A program made the translations under genes and the position numbers. The notes under the pieces were generated by a model. It worked only from the letters and a program-made list of their open reading frames with translations. It was not told the origin of the DNA and searched no databases. 64,000 nucleotides of DNA from Roseiarcus sp036489975 (GTDB taxonomy: Bacteria > Pseudomonadota > Alphaproteobacteria > Rhizobiales > Beijerinckiaceae), in NCBI GenBank assembly GCA_036489975.1, contig DASXES010000110.1, positions 62,001-126,000 of the forward strand. Reading direction: 5' to 3'. Within the stretch, counting starts at the first letter, position 1. Every line of letters begins with the position of its first letter. Positions 17,939-26,165 of the stretch are shown here, piece by piece.

Positions 17939-18943
17939 ATGGCGAATCCGGCGGTCGTCGAGGCCACGCGCGGCGATCGGGTCGAATCCGCCCATTCGGG
18001 CGCGGGAGCGGTCGTCGATGCGGACGGGCGGACGGTCTTGAGCTTCGGCGACGCCGGGCGGCCGGTCTATCCGCGCTCGGCCGTCAAGGCCCTGCAGGCT
18101 CTGCCGCTTGTCGAAAGCGGCGCCGCGGATCGCCTCGGGCTCAGCGACAAGGAGATTGCCCTTGCCTGCGCGTCGCATTCGGGCGGCGAGGACCACGTCG
18201 CGACCGCGCGCGCGATGCTCGCCAAGGCGGGATATGACGAGCGCGTCCTCGAATGCGGCGTCCATTGGCCGCTCGGCGAGGACGAGGCGCGGGCGGTTGC
18301 GCGCTTAGGGCAAACGCCGACCGCTCTGCACAACAATTGCTCGGGCAAACATGCGGGCTTCGTCTGTCTCGCCTGCACGATGGAGATTGACCCGGAGGGC
18401 TATGTCGCGCCGGATCATCCCGTGCAGCGCGAGGTCAAGGCGGCGATCGAAGGCATGACTGGCGCGTCATTGAGCGAGGAGATGCGTGGCGTCGACGGCT
18501 GCTCGATCCCCACTTACGCCACGCCGCTGACCGCGCTTGCGCGAGGCTTCGCGCGCCTCGGGACCGGCGAAGGGTTGTCGCCCCAACGCCGCGACGCCGC
18601 GGCGCGCATTCGCGCGGCTGTCGCCGCGCATCCGCTGACGGTCGCCGGGCAAGGCCGGTTCGATACGGAGCTCATGAGCCTCACCGGCGCGCGCGCCTTC
18701 GTGAAGTCGGGCGCCGAGGGCGTGGTCTGCGCGGCGCTGCCCGAAGCCGGGCTTGGCCTTGCGGTCAAGGCCGACGACGGGGCAGGGCGCGCGGCGCAGG
18801 TGATGATCGCGGCGCTCATCCGGCGCTTCGGCGATTTCGACGATGAGATGAAAGCGCGCCTCGCACGCTTCGTCTCGCCGCGGCTCTTCAATTGGAACGG
18901 CGCGGAAGTGGGTCGCCTGCGTTCCGTGGGCCCGCTGGCGTGA
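17939..18943 (+). CDS. L-asparaginase II (Rhizobium type)
   Basis: 334 residues of the Asparaginase_II family typified by Rhizobium etli, unrelated to the E. coli enzymes; it hydrolyses asparagine to aspartate and ammonia. The SxxK catalytic motif is seen in YPRSAVKALQ near residue 45, and the Cys/Lys motif in HNNCSGKHAGFV near residue 135. CASHSGGEDHV and GVDGCSIPTYATPL are also family signatures. The ATG at 17939 follows GGGAAGCG; the open frame nine codons upstream lacks a better ribosome site. It lies 26 bases before the ankyrin-protein gene on the same strand. Confidence 0.9.
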   Translation: MANPAVVEATRGDRVESAHSGAGAVVDADGRTVLSFGDAGRPVYPRSAVKALQALPLVESGAADRLGLSDKEIALACASHSGGEDHVATARAMLAKAGYDERVLECGVHWPLGEDEARAVARLGQTPTALHNNCSGKHAGFVCLACTMEIDPEGYVAPDHPVQREVKAAIEGMTGASLSEEMRGVDGCSIPTYATPLTALARGFARLGTGEGLSPQRRDAAARIRAAVAAHPLTVAGQGRFDTELMSLTGARAFVKSGAEGVVCAALPEAGLGLAVKADDGAGRAAQVMIAALIRRFGDFDDEMKARLARFVSPRLFNWNGAEVGRLRSVGPLA

Positions 18944-18969
18944 AGCCTGCCTCGGTGGCAGAAGGACGC

Positions 18970-19827
18970 ATGCGCGAGGATAGGCTAAGACGAGGGCTGC
19001 TTGTGTCCGCCGCGGCCCTTCTGCGGCTGGCCGCGCTGGCAAGCTGCGCCTTGATCTCGGCCGCAGGCTTGTCGCTCGCCAGGGACCGGTGCGCCGATAC
19101 CGCCCAGGCCGTGCAGGCGCTTCACGACGACGATCGTTACCAGGCGACGACGCTCCTGTTCGCGGCGGCGAGGCTTGGGTGCGAAACGCAGGCGCGCGCG
19201 CTCCTCGATCGCGGCGCGGCGATCGATGCGAAGGATCGCGAGGGCAAGACCGCGCTCGCCAAAGCGTCCGAGGCGGACAAGCTGCCGCTGATCAGGCTCT
19301 TTCTCAAGCGCGGCGCCAATGTCAACGCACGCGCCGTCGACGGCTCGACACCGCTGTTCTACGCCGCCGAGCAGGATCGGGGCGCGGTGGTCGCGTTGCT
19401 GCTCGAACGCGGCGCCGATCCCAACCTTGCCGGGCGGAACGGCCTGCGCCCGCTAGCCGCCGCAGCCTTCAACGGTTCGACGGAGAGCGTCGGAAACCTG
19501 CTGAAGTTTGGCGCCGATCCCAATGCGCTCGACAACGATGGCTCGGCTGCGATCGTTTACGCCGCTGGCCACGGCTACGCCGCGGTTGTCGCGGCTCTTC
19601 TTCAAGCCGGCGTCGACGTGAACCGCCGCTACGCGCACGGCCTCACGGCGTTGATGTGGGCGGCGGGCTATGATGCGTCCACCGGCGTCGACGACGTCGA
19701 CGCGACGATCACGACGCTGATTGCCCACGGGGCCGCGCTGGACCTCAAGGACGATCGCGGCAAGACAGCCGCCGACATCGCCCGCGACCTCGGGCATGAC
19801 CGGGCGGTGAAGCTTCTGGAGCGCTAG
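18970..19827 (+). CDS. Exported ankyrin-repeat protein
   Basis: 285 residues from the ATG at 18970, preceded by AAGGA. A basic then hydrophobic N-terminus (RRGLLVSAAALLRLAALASC and on) acts as signal or anchor. About five ankyrin repeats follow, with the typical DKEGKTAL / GADPN wording: DREGKTALAKASEADKLPLI, DGSTPLFYAAEQDRGAVVAL, GLRPLAAAAFNGS, DGSAAIVYAAGHGYAAVVAA and GLTALMWAAGYDAS. Such periplasmic ankyrin proteins bind other proteins; some partner catalases or toxins. It follows asparaginase closely, so co-transcription is possible, but no functional link is evident. Confidence 0.8.
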   Translation: MREDRLRRGLLVSAAALLRLAALASCALISAAGLSLARDRCADTAQAVQALHDDDRYQATTLLFAAARLGCETQARALLDRGAAIDAKDREGKTALAKASEADKLPLIRLFLKRGANVNARAVDGSTPLFYAAEQDRGAVVALLLERGADPNLAGRNGLRPLAAAAFNGSTESVGNLLKFGADPNALDNDGSAAIVYAAGHGYAAVVAALLQAGVDVNRRYAHGLTALMWAAGYDASTGVDDVDATITTLIAHGAALDLKDDRGKTAADIARDLGHDRAVKLLER

Positions 19828-19835
19828 AGCAGGCT

Positions 19836-19990
19836 TTCCTTTCTCCCAAAGGGAAGGTGGCCGACGCAGTCGGCCGGATGAAGGGGCGCCGTTAGGCGCG
19901 GGCGTGCTTCTCGCCCGCGAACCCTCACCCCAACCCCTCTCCCCAAAGGGCGTTCGGCAGAACGCCCTTCCGCCGACGGGCTCTGCGAGA
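19836..19990. repeat. Intergenic repeat block with a strong hairpin
   Basis: The gap between the ankyrin gene and the cytochrome gene holds CTCACCCCAACCCCTCTCCC-type wording typical of a very widespread intergenic repeat. It also has a perfect 10-bp hairpin AAGGGCGTTC/GAACGCCCTT at 19946-19969. The hairpin may terminate both convergent transcripts. The wording is related in style to the insert inside the E2 gene at 25040. Confidence 0.5.
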
Positions 19991-20031
19991 AGGGAGTCGT
20001 GACCGCGCATGGAATCCGACATCGTCTTGGC

Positions 20032-20592
20032 TCAAAGCCCGGCCAGATAGGCGGCCATCGCCGAGAGCTGCTCGGGCGTTACCGTGTTCATCAGATCCGA
20101 CATGCCCGGGTTGTTGGCGCGCGTGCGATCGCGGAACTCCGTCATCGTCTTGGCGAGATAGTCATGGCTCTGTCCGGCGAGGCGCGGAACGGAGGAATCG
20201 CCCTGAAACTGCTCCAGGTGGCAGCTCGAGCAAACCACCGATTTGATCGCCGTCATTGCGCTCGCTGTGTCCGCCTTGGAGGCGCTTGGCGCCCCGGTCT
20301 TCGGCCATGGCTTGGCGGCGAAGTAGGCGGCGAGCGCGAGTGCGTCTTCCTTTGAAAGGCTCTGGGCGATCGGGGTCATCTGATCGTTCTTGCGCGCGCC
20401 CTTCTGGAAGTCGCGGAGCTCGAGATAAAGGTAGCCCTCGTTTTGCCCCCAGATGATCGGGATCGCGGGCTCCGCAGGCAGCCCCTTTTCACCATGGCAG
20501 GCGCTGCAGACCTCCGCCTTGTCCGCAATCGCATCGGCCCAAGCGGCGGTGGTCGCAGAAAGGAGCGCGGCCACAACAACGCTGCGCAACAT
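20032..20592 (-). CDS. Periplasmic di-heme cytochrome c (c4-like)
   Basis: 186 residues. The signal peptide MLRSVVVAALLSATTAAWA is cleaved before DAI. Two heme c motifs are present, CSACH at residues 29-33 and CSSCH at 121-125. Met ligands are likely in NDQMTPIAQSLS and NPGMSDLMNTV. The tandem arrangement matches c4-type di-heme electron carriers. It lies downstream of the PQQ dehydrogenase on the same strand, although a hairpin terminator separates them. It is a reasonable electron acceptor or relay to an oxidase for that enzyme; this is inference, since the dehydrogenase's dedicated cytochrome is usually mono-heme. Confidence 0.88.
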   Translation of the reverse strand: MLRSVVVAALLSATTAAWADAIADKAEVCSACHGEKGLPAEPAIPIIWGQNEGYLYLELRDFQKGARKNDQMTPIAQSLSKEDALALAAYFAAKPWPKTGAPSASKADTASAMTAIKSVVCSSCHLEQFQGDSSVPRLAGQSHDYLAKTMTEFRDRTRANNPGMSDLMNTVTPEQLSAMAAYLAGL

Positions 20593-20654
20593 GAGAGGGA
20601 ATCCTTCGCGGGGCCAAAGATCGCGCCATCTGGCGTGGGCTGCGGCCCAAGGTC

Positions 20655-20694
20655 AAACGAAAAGGCCGCTCCGGCTCGGTCGAGCGGAGCGGCC
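20655..20694 (-). terminator. Rho-independent terminator after the PQQ dehydrogenase gene
   Basis: On the minus strand, GGCCGCTCCG...CGGAGCGGCC forms a long GC stem (20664-20694) followed by TTTTCGTTT. It starts 17 bases after the dehydrogenase stop at 20712 and would separate it from the cytochrome gene. Confidence 0.8.
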
Positions 20695-20711
20695 AATGAC
20701 GCGCGATCCGT

Positions 20712-22448
20712 TTACTCGACCGTGAAGGCGATGATGTTGTTGCCGCGCTTGGAGTTGATCTGGGCGTTGCCGCCCGAACCGACGACGACATATTGCTTGC
20801 CGCCGACCTCATACGAAGACGGGGGAGCATTGGCTCCCGCGCCTGTCTGGAATTGCCACAGCACCTTGCCGTTGGCGGTGTCGTAGGCTTTGAACCAGCC
20901 GTTGGCTTCGCCCGTGAACAAGAGTCCGCCGGCGGTGACGAGACTGCCGCCGATCATCGGCTCCGGCGTCTTGACCTGCCAGGCGATCTTGCCGGTGTTG
21001 TAGTTGACCGCGGTGACGTTGCCGAAGCTCTCCTCGCCCGGGATGATGGTGAACGCGCCGCCGAGCCACAGTTTTCCGTCCGGGTAGGGGGCGTTGGCGA
21101 CCGTATAGGTCATCGGCTGATGCAGATTGATCGCATAAGCCATGCCGTGGTTCGGATCGGTCGAGATCGGCGACCATTCGACGCCGCCGTTTGCGCCGGG
21201 GAACATCTTGGCCGAGTTGGGGTCAAGCGGTTTGGTCGGGGTCGGCAGCGTCCAACGGCCCTCCTGCGACACCATCGGCTCGGAATAACGGATGAGGCTG
21301 CAGTCCTTGCGGTCGTTCACGTAGACGTAGCCCGTCTTGCCTGCGTGCAGGACCGCCGGAACCATTTTGCCGGACTTGTCCGCGGCGTTGACCAGAACGG
21401 TCGGGCTCACGGCGTCAAGGTCCCACACGTCATGGGGGACATACTGGAAGTGGCAAGCGTACTTGCCGGTGTCCAGATCGAGCGAGACCAGCGAGTCGGT
21501 GTAGAGATTGTCGCCGGGCCGCACGGAGCCGTCGAGATCAGGCGAGGGGTTGCCGACGACGAAGTAGATGCGCTTCGTCGCGAGATCGATCGACGGGTTC
21601 TGCCACACCCCGCCGCCGAGCGTCTTATAGGGGTCGCCGTTCTTCGCCAGCGCCGCCTTCTCGGCTTCGATGTCGCGATGCTCGTCGCGTCCGGTGGGGT
21701 CCTTGGTCGCCCAGACGCCGACGGAATTCTCCGGGATGGTGTCGAAGGTCCAGAGGAGCTTGCCATCCTTGGCGTCGAAGGCCTTGACGAAGCCGCGGAT
21801 GCCGTACTCGCCGCCGTTGGTGCCGATCAGGATCTTGCCGTCGACCGCGGTCGGCGCCATCGTTTCGCTGTAGCCCTTCTCGGGATCGCCGACCTGCTGC
21901 GACCAGACCTCGCTGCCGGTCTTGGCGTCGAGCGCGACCAGCTTGGCGTCGAGGGTGCCGACATACACCTTGTCCTCATAGACGGCGACGCCGCGATTGT
22001 TCGGACCGCAGCAGAAGGTCGTGACTGGGCCGAGCTTGGGCTTGTAATGCCAGATCTCCGCGCCGGTCTTGGCGTCGAGCGCGTAGACGTGGCTGAATGA
22101 CGTGGTGACGTACATGACGCCGTCGACGATGATCGGCGAGGTCTCCATCGACTCCTTGACCTCGGTGGAGAAGATCCAGGCCGGATGCAGATGCGCGACG
22201 TTGCCGCGATTGATTTGCGCGTTCGGATAGAAGCGGGTCTGCTCGTAATTGGCGTTGGTTTGAAGGAAGTTCATCCCGTCTTTGTGGGCGTTGTTGAGCT
22301 GCTGCTGCGAGACCGGCTTGATCGTCGCGGTCGTGGTCGTCATGCTCGACGCGCCTTTGACTTCCTGCGCATTCGCCATCCCAGCCGCTACAATTGCGGC
22401 GGCGCAGATCGATCCAAGCAAAATTGATTGATTGACGACTTTGGTCAT
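20712..22448 (-). CDS. PQQ-dependent alcohol/methanol-family dehydrogenase with lanthanide-type signature
   Basis: 578-residue periplasmic quinoprotein; the signal peptide ends at MANA (residue 27). The eight-bladed propeller carries tryptophan-docking repeats (VYALDAKTGAEIWHYK, LVALDAKTGSEVW, TAVNYNTGKIAW). The vicinal disulfide is C146-C147 (TFCCGPNNRG). Metal ligands are E214 (NGGEYG) and N300 (VVGNPSP). The catalytic Asp343 is followed at +2 by Asp345 (VWDLDA). That second Asp is diagnostic of lanthanide-dependent XoxF/ExaF/PedH enzymes; calcium MxaF has Ala there. It oxidises a primary alcohol and passes electrons to cytochrome c. The substrate cannot be told from sequence, and the HDVWDLDAVSP wording is not that of classical XoxF, so another clade is likely. 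No xoxG/J or pqq genes are nearby. Confidence 0.88.
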   Translation of the reverse strand: MTKVVNQSILLGSICAAAIVAAGMANAQEVKGASSMTTTTATIKPVSQQQLNNAHKDGMNFLQTNANYEQTRFYPNAQINRGNVAHLHPAWIFSTEVKESMETSPIIVDGVMYVTTSFSHVYALDAKTGAEIWHYKPKLGPVTTFCCGPNNRGVAVYEDKVYVGTLDAKLVALDAKTGSEVWSQQVGDPEKGYSETMAPTAVDGKILIGTNGGEYGIRGFVKAFDAKDGKLLWTFDTIPENSVGVWATKDPTGRDEHRDIEAEKAALAKNGDPYKTLGGGVWQNPSIDLATKRIYFVVGNPSPDLDGSVRPGDNLYTDSLVSLDLDTGKYACHFQYVPHDVWDLDAVSPTVLVNAADKSGKMVPAVLHAGKTGYVYVNDRKDCSLIRYSEPMVSQEGRWTLPTPTKPLDPNSAKMFPGANGGVEWSPISTDPNHGMAYAINLHQPMTYTVANAPYPDGKLWLGGAFTIIPGEESFGNVTAVNYNTGKIAWQVKTPEPMIGGSLVTAGGLLFTGEANGWFKAYDTANGKVLWQFQTGAGANAPPSSYEVGGKQYVVVGSGGNAQINSKRGNNIIAFTVE

Positions 22449-22621
22449 CGGTGGTCCCTCCCTGACAGTCCCGCAGCTTGACGTGAAATCCGGGAACTTT
22501 CAAGCAAGAGAGGCGGGAAATGCTCCTTAATCTTTGTATCAACGGCGAATAGGGGACGCCTATCCTAGGACGCGGCGGCGCCGGTTCGCTCAGGCTCGGC
22601 GGAAGCCGCCCCCAGTGATTT

Positions 22622-22657
22622 TTGAACCTTTGACTTTTTTTCGGGACAAAAGTTCAA
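22622..22657. promoter_or_regulatory. Inverted repeat in the PQQ dehydrogenase-acoA divergent region
   Basis: TTGAACCTTTGAC (22622-22634) and GACAAAAGTTCAA (22645-22657) are inverted repeats with two mismatches. They sit 16 bases before the acoA ATG in the 225-base divergent gap. The symmetry and position suit an operator. The SorC-type regulator at 26166 is a candidate ligand-responsive protein, by proximity only. Confidence 0.4.
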
Positions 22658-22673
22658 GACTGCCCTAAAGGCG

Positions 22674-23744
22674 ATGCTGGGGAAGGCAGGGCTTTTGGAG
22701 GCAAATCGGTTGTCGCCACATCCAAGGTCGGTTGGTTTCAGCGTTGCGCGTCCTGAGGTCTACGATCGGTTGAGCGCGGCGGACGTGCTCGGCGCCTTGG
22801 CGCGGATGCACCGCATCCGACGTTTTGAGGAGGCGGCCGAAGATTCCTACATTCGGGGCTTAAGTTACGGCACGATGCACCTGTCGATCGGGCAGGAGGC
22901 CACGGCGGTCGGGATGTGCGCGCCCCTCAGCGACGCCGACTACATCACCTCGACCCATCGCGGCCACGGCCACTGCATCGCCAAGGGCGCGGAGCTCACG
23001 CCGATGTTCGCCGAGTTCCTCGGCCGGGAGACCGGCTATTGCAAGGGACGCGGCGGCTCGATGCACATCGCCGAGCCGGCCAAGGGCAATCTTGGCGCGA
23101 ACGGGATCGTCGCCGGCGGGCTGCCAATCGCAGTCGGCGCGGCGCTCAGCGCCAAGAAGCGGCGCAGCGGGGCGGTCGCGGTCGCGTTCTTCGGCGACGG
23201 GGCCAACAACGAGGGCGCCTTTCATGAGGCCATGAACCTCGCCTCGATCTGGAAGCTGCCAGTCGTCTTTGTCTGCGAGAACAACCAGTATGCGATGTCG
23301 ACGGCGATCGCGCGCTCAACCGCGGTCGCCAATGTGGCCGACCGTGCGACCGCCTACGGGGTTCCCGGCGTTATGGTTGACGGCAACGATTTCGCCGCCG
23401 TCGCCGCGGCTGCGTTCGAGGCGACGGACCGGGCGCGGGCGGGCGATGGCCCGACGCTGATCGAAGCCAAGACCTATCGCACCCGGGGCCACTCGCGTTC
23501 CGACCGCAACCGTTATCGAACACGTGAGGAGATCGACGCCTGGACGGCGCGAGATCCGATCGCGCGCTTCGAAAAGGAGATCCTCGCGTTCGGCCTGGCG
23601 GGGGAGGCCGAAATTAACGCGATCGCGGCCGCGGTTGAAAAGGAAATGGCCGAGGCGGTGGCCGCCGCGAGCGCAAGCCCATGGCCGTCAGTCGCCGATT
23701 TGACGCGCGACGTGTATTCGCCGTCCCGGGACGCGCGAACATGA
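22674..23744 (+). CDS. acoA: Thiamine-diphosphate dehydrogenase E1 alpha subunit (acetoin/pyruvate type)
   Basis: 356 residues. The alpha chain of a two-subunit E1 binds TPP: GDGANNEGAFHEAMNLASIW is the GDG...N pyrophosphate/Mg motif, and ENNQYAMSTAIARS plus YRTRGHSRSDRNRYRT are the phosphorylation-loop region of the family. RRFEEAAEDSYIRG and HLSIGQEATAVG are N-terminal hallmarks. The first 40 residues before VYDRLSAADVLGAL are atypical, so the real start may lie downstream of ATG 22674. It overlaps acoB by an ATGA. Acetoin dehydrogenase is favoured over pyruvate dehydrogenase because the E2 partner is fused to an alpha/beta hydrolase. Confidence 0.85.
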   Translation: MLGKAGLLEANRLSPHPRSVGFSVARPEVYDRLSAADVLGALARMHRIRRFEEAAEDSYIRGLSYGTMHLSIGQEATAVGMCAPLSDADYITSTHRGHGHCIAKGAELTPMFAEFLGRETGYCKGRGGSMHIAEPAKGNLGANGIVAGGLPIAVGAALSAKKRRSGAVAVAFFGDGANNEGAFHEAMNLASIWKLPVVFVCENNQYAMSTAIARSTAVANVADRATAYGVPGVMVDGNDFAAVAAAAFEATDRARAGDGPTLIEAKTYRTRGHSRSDRNRYRTREEIDAWTARDPIARFEKEILAFGLAGEAEINAIAAAVEKEMAEAVAAASASPWPSVADLTRDVYSPSRDART

Positions 23745-24733
23745 GCGCCCGCGAGCTTTCCTATGCGGAGGCGATCCGCGAAGCGCTTGGGCTCGCGCTC
23801 GAGCGCGACGAGCGCGTGTTCTTGATGGGCGAGGACATCGGCGTCTACGGCGGCGCCTTTCAGGTGACGGGCGATCTCGTCGAACGCTTCGGCGATGAGC
23901 GCGTGATGGACACGCCGATTTCCGAACTCGGCGGAGCAGGCGTCGCGGTTGGCGCGGCGCTGACCGGCATGCTGCCGGTCTACGAATTTCAGTTCTCCGA
24001 CTTTTCGATGCTGGCGATGGAGCAGATCGTCAACCAGGCCGCGAAGCTGCGCTATATGCTGGGCGGCGCGGTCAGTGTTCCGGTCGTCTTCCGCATGCCG
24101 ACCGGCTCAGGGCTCGGCGGCGCCGCACAGCACAGCCAGAGCATCGAAGCGTGGTACGCGCATGTGCCGGGCCTGAAAGTGGTCGAGCCATCGACGCCCG
24201 AAGACGTCAAGGGCATGCTGCTCGCCGCGATCAAAGACCCCGACCCGGTGATCGTGTTCGAACACAAGCTCCTTTACAAGATGAAAGGCTTAACGCCCGA
24301 GGGCTATTACGAGACGCCTCTCGATCGCGCGGTCGTCCGGCGCGAAGGGCCCGACCTCACGATCGTCGCCACAGGGATCATGGTCCATCGCGCGCTGGAG
24401 GCTGCGGAGACCCTCGCCAAAGAGGGGATCGAGGCCGAGGTGATCGATCTTCGTTGCTTGAGGCCGATCGACAAGAACGCGATTATGGCGAGCGTGAGCA
24501 AGACAGGTCGGCTTCTCGCCGTCTACGAGGGCGTCAAGACGTTAGGGATCGGGGCGGAAATCTCGGCCATCGTCGCCGAGAGCGAGGCCTTCGACTACCT
24601 TGAGGCGCCGATCATGCGCCTCGGCGGCGCGGAGGCGCCTATTCCCTATAGCCCGGTCCTTGAAAAGGCGGCCGTTCCGCAGGTCGAGGACATCGTTGCG
24701 GGCGCGCGGCGTCTGGCGCGGGGCGAGATCTGA
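23741..24733 (+). CDS. acoB: Thiamine-diphosphate dehydrogenase E1 beta subunit
   Basis: 330 residues from ATG 23741, which overlaps the acoA TGA. Hallmarks of the transketolase-like beta chain are YAEAIREALGLALERDERVF, MGEDIGVYGGAFQVTGDL, DTPISELGGAGVAVGAALTG and YEFQFSDFSMLAMEQIVNQA. The C-terminal domain has VIDLRCLRPIDKNAIMASV. It forms the alpha2beta2 E1 with AcoA, cleaving acetoin (or decarboxylating pyruvate) and reductively acylating the lipoyl arm of AcoC. The frame is open to 23681 but there is no reason to start earlier. Confidence 0.9.
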   Translation: MSARELSYAEAIREALGLALERDERVFLMGEDIGVYGGAFQVTGDLVERFGDERVMDTPISELGGAGVAVGAALTGMLPVYEFQFSDFSMLAMEQIVNQAAKLRYMLGGAVSVPVVFRMPTGSGLGGAAQHSQSIEAWYAHVPGLKVVEPSTPEDVKGMLLAAIKDPDPVIVFEHKLLYKMKGLTPEGYYETPLDRAVVRREGPDLTIVATGIMVHRALEAAETLAKEGIEAEVIDLRCLRPIDKNAIMASVSKTGRLLAVYEGVKTLGIGAEISAIVAESEAFDYLEAPIMRLGGAEAPIPYSPVLEKAAVPQVEDIVAGARRLARGEI

Positions 24734-24737
24734 CCCC

Positions 24738-26114
24738 ATGGCGGTCGAGATCGTCATGCCGCGCGTCGATATGGACATGACCTCAGGCCGCATGGGCCGC
24801 TGGCATGCGGCCGAGGGCGCGCATGTCCAAAAGGGTGCGACGCTGTTCGAAATCGAGACCGACAAGGCGGCGATGGAAGTCGACGCGCCGGCCTCGGGCG
24901 TGCTGAAGTTCGTTGCGGCCACCGAGGGCGACGTGCTGCCGGTTGGGACCTGCATCGGCTGGATCGTCGCCGAGGATGAGAGCTTTGTTCCGCCATCCTC
25001 GAAGGCGGGCGCGTCTGGCATGGCGGCGGGCGAGATGGCGCCCCCGCCCCCTTTGTGGGGGCGCGCTGGGGTGGGGGGTCGCACGGACGCCGGAGGTCAT
25101 AGCCTCGCGCGGGAGCCGAAGTCTGAAGGTCCGCCGCAGGCCGATCAGTCGGAAGTCGGAGGGGCATGGCGCGACCCCCCTCCCGGGGGGGGAGGAGAAG
25201 GGTTCGCACAGCGCCCGCGCGCGACGCCCGCCGCCCGGCGCATCGCGCGTGAGCGAGGCTTGCGGCTCGAGAGCCTGAACGGGTCCGGCCCACAGGGGCG
25301 CATCCAGGCGGCCGACGTCGAGCGGCGCAGCGCCGATCAGCGGTCCGCATCGAACGTGCATCGCCTGTGGCTGGCGCGAGGGCAGGGCGCGCCGGTCGTG
25401 TTCCTGCATGGCTTCGGCGCCGATCTCAACGGCTGGCGCCCGGTGCATCGCCTTCTGCCCGAGACGCAGCCGGCGCTGGCGATCGACCTGCCGGGCCATG
25501 GCCTGTCGCCGCTCGGCGACGATGCGAGCTTTGAGGCTTTGGTCGAAGCCGCGCGCGCCGTCCTGATCGATGAAGGAATCAGCGCCGCGCATCTTGTCGG
25601 CCACTCGCTCGGCGGCGCCGTCGCGGCGGCGCTTGCGCACGCGCCGGAGGCCAAGGCGCTGTCGCTGATGCTGATTGCGCCGGCGGGGCTCGGAGAGGAC
25701 ACGAACGCCGCCTTCTTCGACGGCTTTCTGATGGCCGACACGGAAGCCACGCTCATGCCTTGGCTCAACATGTTGGCGACGGATCCCGCGGCGCTCGGCT
25801 CGTCGCTCGCCCGCACCACTTTGCGTCTGCGCCGGGAGCGGCCGCTGGTCGCGGAACAGCGGCGCCTCGCAGAGGCCATTCTCGCCCGCGGCCGCCAGAC
25901 GATCGACATTCGCGGCCTTCTCACGACCCCGCAGGCGCCGACCAAGATCGCGGTTGGGCTCGAGGATCGGATCATCCCGCCCCGTCACGTGGACGGCTTG
26001 AGCGGCCTCATCGCGTTGCACCGATTTCCCCATATCGGCCACATGCCCCATCTCGAAGCGCGGCGCGAGGTGGCGAGGCTGATCGAGGAACTGGTGCGGG
26101 CGGCCGGGGGTTGA
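24738..26114 (+). CDS. acoC: Lipoyl-carrying E2 fused to an alpha/beta hydrolase (AcoC-like)
   Basis: 458 residues, four bases after acoB. A lipoyl domain (about 1-80) has the lysine in FEIETDKAAMEVDAPASG. A Pro/Gly linker follows, then an E1/E3-binding domain (RATPAARRIARERGLRLESL and QGRIQAADV, about 155-190). The rest is an alpha/beta hydrolase with FLHGFGADLNGW, the nucleophile elbow GHSLGG, and a final HIGHMPH histidine. This lipoyl-hydrolase fusion is the AcoC type, which lacks the CoA acetyltransferase core of pyruvate E2. Residues about 100-155 are encoded by a repeat-like insert (25040-25200). No E3, acoX or acoR gene is present, so the complex must borrow E3. Confidence 0.85.
   Translation: MAVEIVMPRVDMDMTSGRMGRWHAAEGAHVQKGATLFEIETDKAAMEVDAPASGVLKFVAATEGDVLPVGTCIGWIVAEDESFVPPSSKAGASGMAAGEMAPPPPLWGRAGVGGRTDAGGHSLAREPKSEGPPQADQSEVGGAWRDPPPGGGGEGFAQRPRATPAARRIARERGLRLESLNGSGPQGRIQAADVERRSADQRSASNVHRLWLARGQGAPVVFLHGFGADLNGWRPVHRLLPETQPALAIDLPGHGLSPLGDDASFEALVEAARAVLIDEGISAAHLVGHSLGGAVAAALAHAPEAKALSLMLIAPAGLGEDTNAAFFDGFLMADTEATLMPWLNMLATDPAALGSSLARTTLRLRRERPLVAEQRRLAEAILARGRQTIDIRGLLTTPQAPTKIAVGLEDRIIPPRHVDGLSGLIALHRFPHIGHMPHLEARREVARLIEELVRAAGG
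25040..25200 (+). repeat. Palindromic repeat inserted in frame in the AcoC linker
   Basis: CGCCCCCGCCCCCTTTGTGG opens the block. GGGGGGTCGC (25073-25082) and GCGACCCCCC (25171-25180) form a perfect 10-bp inverted repeat around 88 bases. It translates as PPPPLWGRAGVGGRTD...WRDPPPGGGG, the wording produced when the widespread CCCTCCCC-type intergenic element is read through. It maintains the frame, so the linker has absorbed it. Confidence 0.65.
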
Positions 26115-26139
26115 GGGCGCTTAGGGCGTTTGCGCTGAG

Positions 26140-26159
26140 GGCGCCATCCGATTGGCGCC
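26140..26159. terminator. Hairpin between convergent acoC and the SorC-family gene
   Basis: GGCGCCA-TCCGAT-TGGCGCC is a perfect 7-bp stem in the 51-base gap between the acoC stop (26114) and the regulator stop (26166). There is no T run, so any termination role on either strand is tentative. Confidence 0.4.
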
Positions 26160-26165
26160 GGAGCG

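Noticed and set aside
20032..22448. A complete xox or mxa methanol oxidation operon
   Set aside because: Only a dehydrogenase and a di-heme cytochrome are present, with a terminator between them; xoxG/J, mxa and pqq genes are absent.
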